5,068 bases of DNA from Bacteroidales bacterium UBA4243 (GTDB lineage: Bacteria; Bacteroidota; Bacteroidia; Bacteroidales; F082), in contig DGXB01000076.1 of NCBI GenBank assembly GCA_002396205.1, positions 9,794-14,861 of the forward strand, read 5' to 3'. Positions 1 through 5,024 of this stretch are shown piece after piece. Position 1 is the stretch's first letter; each line of letters opens with the position of its first letter. Both the position numbers and the translations under genes were made by a program. The notes beneath the pieces are model-generated. The model did not search any database, was not told the origin of the DNA, and worked only from the letters and a program-made list of their open reading frames with translations.

Positions 1-551
1 AGGACCACCTTTTCCATCATCTGGCCGATGGCGCCGTCGGAGAGGATGCACACTGCCATTCTGTACTTGAAAGCGAGGTCGAAGCCAAGCGGCACGAAGT
101 CAGCCATTTCCTGGACGGAAGCGGGGGCGAGGACGATGTTGCGATAGTCGCCATTGCCGCCACCCTTGGTGTTCTGGAAATAGTCGGCTTGTGAGGGTTG
201 GATCGTACCCAAGCCCGGGCCGCCACGTACCACGTCGGCGAAGACGCAAGGCACTTCGGCACCAGCGATGTAAGCCAAACCTTCTTGCTTCAGGCACACG
301 CCTGGGCTGGAGGATGAGGTCATGACGCGCTTTCCGGCTGCACCGGCAGCATAAACCATATTGATGGCTGCCAATTCACTTTCTGCTTGCAGAACGACCA
401 TTCCGGTGCGTTCATAAGGGTTCTGTTCCGACAGATACTCGATCACTTCCGACTGGGGGGTGATAGGATATCCGAAATAAGCATCGGCACCGCAACGGAT
501 GGCGGCTTCGGCCAATGCCTCGTTACCCTTCATCAGTTTTAATTCTCCCAT
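1..551 (-). CDS. vorB: 2-oxoacid:ferredoxin oxidoreductase subunit VorB (3-methyl-2-oxobutanoate dehydrogenase type), N-terminal part
   Basis: This cytoplasmic subunit belongs to the enzyme that converts branched-chain 2-oxoacids plus CoA to acyl-CoA and CO2 while reducing ferredoxin. Only the first 183 residues are present; the frame is open to the left edge, and the family is normally about 360 residues. Translation from the ATG complementary to 551-549 begins MGELKLMKGNEALAEAA, the usual start of this family. It continues through GYPITPQSE (residues 27-35), QAESELAAI (55-63) and TSSSSPG (78-84), all typical of the pyruvate:ferredoxin oxidoreductase N-terminal (POR_N) domain. The gene lies 36 bases downstream of the ferredoxin subunit on the same strand, so the two are very likely co-transcribed; the TPP-binding and gamma subunits would be expected beyond the left edge. 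The gap has no Shine-Dalgarno site, as is normal in this phylum. VorB is separated from KorA-like 2-oxoglutarate subunits by overall resemblance only, so substrate preference is inferred. Confidence 0.9.
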   Translation of the reverse strand, partial: MGELKLMKGNEALAEAAIRCGADAYFGYPITPQSEVIEYLSEQNPYERTGMVVLQAESELAAINMVYAAGAAGKRVMTSSSSPGVCLKQEGLAYIAGAEVPCVFADVVRGGPGLGTIQPSQADYFQNTKGGGNGDYRNIVLAPASVQEMADFVPLGFDLAFKYRMAVCILSDGAIGQMMEKVV

Positions 552-587
552 TATGTAATGTTTTTAATTGTTAGACAATAGGTTGGG

Positions 588-812
588 TTACAGGGCTTTC
601 TTGTACACTTTGATCACGCCGTCGGGGCAGGTGATGCCGCAGCTGGCGCAGCCAATGCACGCTTCGGGATTGGCCATGAATGCGTAATTGTAACCTTTTC
701 CGTTTACTTCTTTTGCCAATTCGATGACACCGCAGGGGCAGGCCGTGATGCAAACGCCACAACCCTTACAACGCTCAGTGTCAACCACAATGGCTCCTCT
801 GAATTTTGCCAT
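588..812 (-). CDS. two-cluster 4Fe-4S ferredoxin subunit of 2-oxoacid:ferredoxin oxidoreductase (KorD/VorD-like)
   Basis: A complete 74-residue protein with two classical 4Fe-4S binding motifs. The first is C15-x2-C18-x2-C21-x3-C25-P and the second is C52-x2-C55-x2-C58-x3-C62-P, each followed by the usual Gly-Val-Ile turn. An extra cysteine, C27, follows the first motif. The insert between the motifs (about residues 32-51) resembles delta subunits of 2-oxoacid oxidoreductases rather than a minimal clostridial ferredoxin. It would carry electrons from the TPP/CoA reaction centre towards free ferredoxin in the cytoplasm. It is the first gene of a minus-strand operon, with vorB starting 36 bases after its stop. 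The start ATGGCAAAATTC is the only sensible one and gives the typical MAKFRGAIVVD beginning. A free-standing ferredoxin is possible but unlikely given the neighbour. Confidence 0.92.
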   Translation of the reverse strand: MAKFRGAIVVDTERCKGCGVCITACPCGVIELAKEVNGKGYNYAFMANPEACIGCASCGITCPDGVIKVYKKAL

Positions 813-857
813 ATTGATTAGTTTTTAGAATTTGTTGTTACGTTTTATAATGAGCCA

Positions 858-865
858 CGAAATTA
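858..865 (-). promoter_or_regulatory. weak -7-like box upstream of the ferredoxin/vorB operon
   Basis: Read on the minus strand this is TAATTTCG, seven of eight bases of the Bacteroidota -7 consensus TAnnTTTG. It would start a transcript with a leader of roughly 40 bases before the ferredoxin ATG at 812. I see no TTTG-like -33 element 19-21 bases upstream, so this is only a candidate. Confidence 0.22.
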
Positions 866-892
866 GGGAATTTTGGGGAAACGGTGAGCGAC

Positions 893-927
893 TTTTTGTT
901 TTATTTCTGGAAATTCCGTTAATTTAG
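893..927 (+). promoter_or_regulatory. candidate promoter for the SGNH hydrolase gene
   Basis: TTTTTG (893-898) is followed after 21 bases by TAATTTAG (920-927), which matches seven of eight bases of TAnnTTTG. Spacing and orientation fit a Bacteroidota housekeeping promoter. It would give a leader of about 45 bases to the ATG at 979, or about 90 bases to the preferred ATG at 1021. Confidence 0.35.
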
Positions 928-992
928 ACAAATTATAAATAATCATTTGCCATTTTTTGGGAATAGACAATAAGGGATATGAAGAGATTGAG

Positions 993-1000
993 TATATTTG
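993..1000 (+). promoter_or_regulatory. exact -7 box just upstream of the preferred SGNH start
   Basis: TATATTTG is an exact TAnnTTTG match ending 20 bases before the ATG at 1021. It overlaps a perfect 10-bp palindrome, ATTTGCAAAT (996-1005). No TTTG or TTG lies at the required distance upstream, so it may be chance. If real, it would exclude the upstream ATG at 979 as the start. Confidence 0.22.
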
Positions 1001-1020
1001 CAAATTATTTGTTGAAAAAG

Positions 1021-2058
1021 ATGAAGCATTTGATAAGATATGTTTTGCTTGCTTTGCTTGCTTTTGGGATGGCCAATGTGCAAGCGCAGGAAAGGCGCAG
1101 GGTACTATTCATAGGAAATAGTTACACGCAGTTCAACAACTTGCCCCAAATGGTAGCCGACATTGCGGAAAGTATGGGCGAAGGGGTTGAGTTTCAAAGT
1201 AACACACCTGGGGGATGTACCTTCGAGATGCATTGTCAGAACCAGTCGATGGTGATGATTTGCGAAGGCGGCTGGGATTTTGTGGTGTTGCAAGAACAAA
1301 GTCAATTGCCTGCATTTCCGATGGATTCGGTCGAAATGTATGTGTTCCCTTTTGCACAACGGTTGGTGGACTCCATTTATGCCCATAACCCAAACGTCGA
1401 GCCGATGTTTTACATGACTTGGGGACGCAAAAATGGCGACACAGAGTTCGGCTACCCGCCAATGGACACATACGAGGGCATGGACAGCTTGTTATATGCA
1501 AGGTATATGCAGATGGGAGAGGACAATGATGCCTCGGTTTGCCCTGTTGGGCGCGTGTGGCATTATCTTCGCGACCATAATGTTGGTATTGAGTTGTATA
1601 TGTCGGATGGCAGCCATCCTTCGATTGCTGGAACTTATGCCGCCGCTTGTGCTTTCAATACCATGTTCTTTGGCCATAATCCCGACAGCATCAGCTATAA
1701 CCCTGGCCTTGACCAGCAGGAAGCTTGCGCCATCCGATTTGCAGTTCATAAGGTGGTTTATGACTCCCTTTGGAAATGGCAACATCCAGGAAGTCCATCT
1801 TCGGTTTTCCATTGGGAAAGTTGGATGCCGGAAATCACCGTGTACCCTAATCCTGCCGATGATGAAGTAGTGTTGCACTTGCCCGAAGGTGTGGTTGCCG
1901 AAGTCGTTCTTTATGGTATCGATGGTCGGGAGATATGGCGGAAGAAAAAGGGCAATCCCTGCAATGTCATTGCATTACAGGGATTACCAAGTGGACTTTA
2001 TGTGCTGAAGGTCGTTACATCGCAGGGCACTGCCGTGAGGCGGATGGTCAAGCGATGA
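1021..2058 (+). CDS. secreted SGNH/GDSL-like hydrolase with type IX secretion (type A) sorting domain
   Basis: A 345-residue exported protein. Residues 1-22 form a signal peptide: MKHLIR, a hydrophobic core, then VQA before Gln23. The SGNH-like domain (about 28-250) has the nucleophile block IGNSYT with Ser34, a glycine pair at 64-65, VLQEQS at 89-94 and a C-terminal DGSHPS block with Asp196 and His199. A Ser-Asp-His triad is therefore available, although block III has Gln-Glu-Gln where classical SGNH enzymes have Asn. Residues about 271-345 are a type A sorting domain with VYPNP (274-278), GLPSGLYVLKV and a basic C-terminus. This implies Sec export followed by outer-membrane passage through the type IX system. 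The substrate is unknown; esterase activity on glycans or lipids is a family-level guess. The ATG at 979 would add 14 residues, giving an unusually long, basic n-region, so I prefer 1021. It appears monocistronic. Codon use is more mixed and T-ending than in the two genes to its right. Confidence 0.85.
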   Translation: MKHLIRYVLLALLAFGMANVQAQERRRVLFIGNSYTQFNNLPQMVADIAESMGEGVEFQSNTPGGCTFEMHCQNQSMVMICEGGWDFVVLQEQSQLPAFPMDSVEMYVFPFAQRLVDSIYAHNPNVEPMFYMTWGRKNGDTEFGYPPMDTYEGMDSLLYARYMQMGEDNDASVCPVGRVWHYLRDHNVGIELYMSDGSHPSIAGTYAAACAFNTMFFGHNPDSISYNPGLDQQEACAIRFAVHKVVYDSLWKWQHPGSPSSVFHWESWMPEITVYPNPADDEVVLHLPEGVVAEVVLYGIDGREIWRKKKGNPCNVIALQGLPSGLYVLKVVTSQGTAVRRMVKR

Positions 2059-2095
2059 AAATCTTTTGCTTCTATGTAATTGTTGTGTTAAGTGT

Positions 2096-3412
2096 TTATT
2101 TCACTGGATGATCTTCAGCAAACGCCTTCAACCTCTCGGCCAAAACAGGAATCTGCTCCCTTTGTATTAAAGAGGTGCAGGCACGCACGCCTTGCTTGGT
2201 GCTGCCGCAGGTGTCGAGCGAGATGCCTGAAACGCCGTAGTAAAGCATCTCTTCCACAAGGTCGGCACCGGTGAAGCCAGGATAGCAGTAGGTGAAGTAG
2301 AAACCGTCGGCAATAGGCTCGCCGCAGTCTTCGTCGTAGGTGATGTAGAAGCCGTTGTCGGTGAAGGCTTTCTTCATCAGCTTGGCCTTGCGACCATATT
2401 CCATCACGTCGTCGCGATAGTTATAGGTGCCATCGTTGACGGCCTTCAGCACGGCGGCCAAAGCATGTTGGGCCGAGTGCGAGGTGCCTGAACTCAGCGG
2501 GTGCAGTGCACCGAAGAGGATGGCACGGAGGAAGACCTCTTGTCCGCAGAAGGCTTTCAGGTCGGGATAGTGGCGTTGGGCCAACTTGTCGCTGATGCCG
2601 AGGAGGGCGCAGCGTTCGCCGGCATAGCTGAAGGCCTTCGAGCTGGAGATCATCAGGATGTAGTTGTCGGTGTACTTGCCCACGGTGGGTTGGTAAGGGG
2701 CTTCGCCGGGATGGCTGTAGTCCTTGCGGAAGTCCATGCCGAAATAGGCGAGGTCTTCCATGACGATGACGTCGTATTTGTTGGCCAGTTCGCCGATGAT
2801 GCGCAGCTCCTCGTCGGTGAGGCACACCCAAGTCGGGTTGTTGGGATTGGAGTAGAGCATACTGTGGATGTTGCCCTTGCTCAGCACCTCTTCGAGCTTG
2901 GCGCGCAGCTTCTCGCCACGGTACTCGTAGATGTCGAAATGCTCCATCGGGATGCCGAGCACCTTGTTCTGGAATTTGTGGACGGGGAAGCCAGGGTCGA
3001 TGAAGAGGATGGTGCCCTTCTTCGTGTTGGTGTGACCGCAGATCATGAACGAGGCGAAAGCGCCTTGCATGGAGCCGACGGTGGGCACGCAGTTGGCTGC
3101 GGCCACGTCGAGGTCAAGGAAGTTCTTGATGAAGCGCGAGGCCTCCTTCTTTAATATAGGTGCGCCGTCGATGGGCGGGTAGTTGGCGGCCACGCCATCC
3201 TGCAAGGCCTTGATTTGGGCTTCCACGCCAGCGCGTGCGGCGGGCAGACCGGGATTGCCTAACTCCATGTGGATGAACTTCTTGCCACTGGCGGCTTCGA
3301 GGTCGAAAGCCAATTTGTTGATTTCGCGGATGCCAGCCCTGCCGATGCTCGGCAGTCCGCTGTCGGCAAAGACTTTCTTTGCGATTTCTTGGGGTACGAT
3401 ATTGTTTTGCAT
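2096..3412 (-). CDS. class I/II-fold pyridoxal-phosphate-dependent aminotransferase
   Basis: A cytoplasmic fold-type I PLP enzyme of 438 residues, probably moving an amino group between an amino acid and a 2-oxoacid. Visible features are NPNNPT (189-194, cofactor-binding Asn192), EDLAYFGMDFR with Asp220 for the pyridine nitrogen and Tyr223, SSSKAFSYAGER with the Schiff-base Lys259, and a C-terminal GVRAC with Arg410 as the likely carboxylate-binding arginine. All key residues are intact and the length is normal. The frame is open back to an ATG at 3508. That start lies upstream of a near-perfect promoter (3455-3485), so it cannot be on the transcript. The real start is 3412 or the adjacent ATG at 3415, giving MQNNIVPQEIAKKVFADSGLP, which I recall as typical of Bacteroidales relatives. 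The specific amino acid is not readable; branched-chain or aromatic substrates are possible. It converges with the SGNH gene, 37 bases between stops, and no clear terminator is seen there. Confidence 0.9.
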   Translation of the reverse strand: MQNNIVPQEIAKKVFADSGLPSIGRAGIREINKLAFDLEAASGKKFIHMELGNPGLPAARAGVEAQIKALQDGVAANYPPIDGAPILKKEASRFIKNFLDLDVAAANCVPTVGSMQGAFASFMICGHTNTKKGTILFIDPGFPVHKFQNKVLGIPMEHFDIYEYRGEKLRAKLEEVLSKGNIHSMLYSNPNNPTWVCLTDEELRIIGELANKYDVIVMEDLAYFGMDFRKDYSHPGEAPYQPTVGKYTDNYILMISSSKAFSYAGERCALLGISDKLAQRHYPDLKAFCGQEVFLRAILFGALHPLSSGTSHSAQHALAAVLKAVNDGTYNYRDDVMEYGRKAKLMKKAFTDNGFYITYDEDCGEPIADGFYFTYCYPGFTGADLVEEMLYYGVSGISLDTCGSTKQGVRACTSLIQREQIPVLAERLKAFAEDHPVK

Positions 3413-3454
3413 CATATCTGTTTGAATAAATTTTGCTCGTTTTGTTTGGAACGG

Positions 3455-3485
3455 CAAAGATAGGAAATTATTTGAGACGGGCAAA
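3455..3485 (-). promoter_or_regulatory. strong Bacteroidota-type promoter of the aminotransferase gene
   Basis: On the minus strand the -33 element TTTG (complement of 3482-3485) is followed after exactly 19 bases by TATCTTTG (complement of 3455-3462), an exact TAnnTTTG match. Transcription should start near 3450, leaving a leader of about 35-40 bases before the ATG at 3412/3415. This site decides the start codon, because the longer open frame begins upstream of the promoter. Confidence 0.8.
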
Positions 3486-3562
3486 ATAAAATGATTAAGT
3501 AGGGCCAACTTGCCAATCCTACGGGTTATAATGTATTCCTTAATGGCAATCTCGTTACTAAA

Positions 3563-3589
3563 AACTAATAAATTGATTGCTAATTAGTT
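3563..3589. repeat. 7-bp inverted repeat AACTAAT/ATTAGTT, operator-like
   Basis: AACTAAT (3563-3569) and its reverse complement ATTAGTT (3583-3589) are separated by 13 bases, so arm centres are 20 bases, about two helical turns, apart. The right arm also lies within the palindrome CTAATTAG (3580-3587). The repeat overlaps the -33 and spacer of the promoter-like site at 3577-3606, where a repressor or activator dimer could bind. The region is AT-rich, so a chance origin is quite possible. Confidence 0.3.
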
Positions 3590-3606
3590 AAATGCTTATA
3601 TGTTTG
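3577..3606 (+). promoter_or_regulatory. second, upstream promoter-like site for the peptidase gene
   Basis: TTG (3577-3579) is followed after 19 bases by TATGTTTG (3599-3606), an exact -7 consensus match. Use of this site would add roughly 100 bases to the peptidase leader. The -33 element is minimal, so the call is weaker than the proximal site. Confidence 0.35.
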
Positions 3607-3677
3607 CTACAAATGTTTACTGTTTGCTTCCATTGTCTTTGGTTAATTGTTTGTTTTATCTGTTTTTTAATCATTTC

Positions 3678-3710
3678 TTTCTGTTGGTAACTGTAGTTTT
3701 ACTATTTTTG
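3678..3710 (+). promoter_or_regulatory. main promoter of the C1 peptidase gene
   Basis: TTTCTG (3678-3683) is followed after 19 bases by TATTTTTG (3703-3710), an exact TAnnTTTG match. The -33 element deviates slightly (TCTG for TTTG). The transcript should begin around 3714-3718, right at the foot of the stem-loop at 3716-3758, about 75 bases before the preferred ATG at 3790. Confidence 0.6.
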
Positions 3711-3715
3711 CGCTT

Positions 3716-3758
3716 ACAAACCTCACCGCAGATTATCGCGCTGCAATTTTAGGTTTGT
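3716..3758 (+). promoter_or_regulatory. 5'-terminal stem-loop in the peptidase mRNA leader
   Basis: ACAAACCT (3716-3723) pairs perfectly with AGGTTTGT (3751-3758). Inside it, GCAG (3728-3731) pairs with CTGC (3741-3744) around a 9-base loop, leaving an asymmetric 4/6-base internal loop. The structure begins within a few bases of the predicted transcription start. No U-run follows, so it is not an intrinsic terminator. It would cover the approach to the ATG at 3763 but leave the ATG at 3790 free. Roles in mRNA protection or translational control are inference. Confidence 0.45.
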
Positions 3759-3789
3759 CCTTATGCATATCATTAAATTCCAAATACTG

Positions 3790-4965
3790 ATGAAAAAGCA
3801 ATTGTTACTTGCCTTAGCGTTGATGATGGGCTTCATGCCTGTCAAGGCACAAGATGAAAAGAAAGAAGAAGGATTCCAGTTTACTACAATCAAGGAAATC
3901 CCAATCACGGCCGTTCGCGACCAACATCGCTCTTCCACTTGCTGGGCCCATTCCGGCCTTGCCCTGATGGAGGCTGAAGCACTCCGCATCAAGGGTGTTG
4001 AGGTCGACCTCTCCGAGATGTATGTTGTCAGCCATTCCATGATGGATCGTGCCGAAAAATATGTCCGTCTGCACGGCAACGCCAGCTGGGCACCAGGCGG
4101 CAAGTGCGGCGACGTGCTTTACTGCTTGGAACACTATGGCTTCGTCCGTCAGGAAGACATGCCTGGCAACCGTTATGGCGGAACCTTGCCCAATCACACC
4201 GAACTCGACCTCGTGGCCACAGGCTATGTGAAAGCCCTTGCCAAAAGTGACATCAGCAAACTCAGCCCCGTGTGGAAAGAAGGCCTGCAAGGCATTTACG
4301 ATGCCTATCTTGGCAAATATCCTGAAAAGGTGAATGGCATGACGCCACAAGAATATGCCAAGTCGTTGGGCCTCGAAGCCGACAACTACATCACCCTCAC
4401 CTCTTTCACGCATCATCCTTTCTATGAGCCTTTTGCACTTGAGATCGAAGACAACTGGCGTGGTTGCCCTTATTATAACCTGCCTATCGACGAACTGATG
4501 GAGGTCATGCAATATGCCATCGACAAAGGCTATACCTTCCAATGGAGTGCCGATGTCAGCGAGCAAGGCTTCACCCGCGACGGCATTGCCGTCTGCCCCG
4601 ATGCCGAGAAAGCGGCCGAACTCTCAGGCTCCGACATGGCACATTGGTTGGGCATGTCGGCGGCAAATCGTCGCAACGAACTGACATCCAAGCCAATGCC
4701 AGAGATTGAAGTCACACAAGAGATGCGTCAGGAAGCCTTTGATAACTGGGAGACTGGCGACGACCACGGTCTGCTCATTTTCGGAAAGGCCAAAGACCAA
4801 AACGGCAAGGAATACTTCATGGGCAAGAACTCGTGGGGCGACAGTGGCAAATACCACGGCATCTGGTACGTCTCTGAGACTTTCGCCAAATACAAGACCA
4901 TGAACATCGTCCTGCACAAGGACGCACTTCCTAAGAATATCGCCAAGAAACTCGGTGTGAAATGA
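3790..4965 (+). CDS. exported C1-family cysteine peptidase, bleomycin hydrolase/aminopeptidase C type
   Basis: A 391-residue papain-fold peptidase with a signal peptide: MKKQ, a Leu/Met-rich core and VKA before Gln21, with no lipobox. The oxyanion-hole Gln45 and nucleophile Cys51 (TCWAHS) have the papain six-residue spacing. The catalytic His326 lies in GDDHG and Asn347 in GKNSWG. APGGKCGD (101-108) and the PIDELMEVMQYAIDKGY stretch resemble the bleomycin hydrolase/PepC branch (C1B) rather than papain itself. All catalytic residues are present, so an active peptidase or aminopeptidase in the periplasm or beyond is expected. Classical C1B enzymes are cytoplasmic and about 450 residues; this one is shorter and exported, and its C-terminus after Asn347 is short, ending KKLGVK. 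The ATG at 3763 would put nine residues before the signal peptide and lies four bases after a stem-loop, so 3790 is preferred. It has its own promoter and terminator. Its natural substrate is not readable. Confidence 0.88.
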   Translation: MKKQLLLALALMMGFMPVKAQDEKKEEGFQFTTIKEIPITAVRDQHRSSTCWAHSGLALMEAEALRIKGVEVDLSEMYVVSHSMMDRAEKYVRLHGNASWAPGGKCGDVLYCLEHYGFVRQEDMPGNRYGGTLPNHTELDLVATGYVKALAKSDISKLSPVWKEGLQGIYDAYLGKYPEKVNGMTPQEYAKSLGLEADNYITLTSFTHHPFYEPFALEIEDNWRGCPYYNLPIDELMEVMQYAIDKGYTFQWSADVSEQGFTRDGIAVCPDAEKAAELSGSDMAHWLGMSAANRRNELTSKPMPEIEVTQEMRQEAFDNWETGDDHGLLIFGKAKDQNGKEYFMGKNSWGDSGKYHGIWYVSETFAKYKTMNIVLHKDALPKNIAKKLGVK

Positions 4966-4992
4966 CACGCTATAGAAGCGCTAAATAAAACG

Positions 4993-5020
4993 CAAAACCC
5001 GCTGAAACCAGCGGGTTTTG
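4993..5020. terminator. bidirectional intrinsic terminator between the peptidase gene and tRNA-Val
   Basis: CAAAACCCGCTG (4993-5004) and CAGCGGGTTTTG (5009-5020) form a perfect 12-bp stem with the 4-base loop AAAC. The U residues are partly within the stem. The stem is followed by TTGTTGG on the plus strand and by CGTTTTATTT on the minus strand. It begins 27 bases after the peptidase stop and lies four bases beyond the tRNA 3' end, so it probably ends both transcripts. Confidence 0.85.
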
Positions 5021-5024
5021 TTGT

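Larger units (their letters stand above)
3416..3789. other. 374-base divergent intergenic region with promoters for both flanking genes
   Basis: This is the longest gene-free stretch in the window. From left to right it holds the aminotransferase leader and promoter (to 3485), an AT-rich stretch with an inverted repeat (3563-3589) and a second promoter-like site (3577-3606). A T-rich tract with repeated TGTTT words (3601-3666), the main peptidase promoter (3678-3710) and a leader stem-loop (3716-3758) follow. The 25-codon open frame at 3613-3690 is low complexity and not supported as a gene. I see no RNA gene or mobile-element end. Confidence 0.6.

Noticed and set aside
17..297. Two minus-strand frames inside the vorB region
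   Set aside because: Both lie in other frames of the partial vorB coding sequence, which runs open from 551 to the window edge with family motifs throughout.
571..762. Arg/His-rich frame overlapping the ferredoxin subunit on the same strand
   Set aside because: The overlapping frame encodes two perfect 4Fe-4S motifs; this one is an out-of-frame by-product.
813..978. Search for a small RNA or riboswitch between the ferredoxin and SGNH genes
   Set aside because: Only short AT-rich self-complementary words are present (for example CAAAT/ATTTG around 930-949); no stable fold or known riboswitch core is visible.
2059..2095. Possible terminator between the convergent SGNH and aminotransferase genes
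   Set aside because: The only stem is a 4-bp AGTG/CACT pair (2091-2094 with 2102-2105) around a 7-base loop, too weak to call.
2501..3154. Long open frame (217 codons) antisense to the aminotransferase
   Set aside because: It is a shadow of the G/C-biased codon positions of the real gene. The product has a low-complexity Val/Ala/Glu/Asp composition with no recognisable motif, and no promoter precedes it.
3510..3549. TTGCCA (3510-3515) and TGGCAA (3544-3549) inverted pair
   Set aside because: Only 6 bp with a 28-base gap in AT-rich DNA; no position or motif supports a function.
3814..4566. Open frame of 250 codons antisense to the peptidase gene
   Set aside because: The opposite strand encodes a complete peptidase with signal peptide and catalytic residues; this frame has no family resemblance and is a codon-bias shadow.
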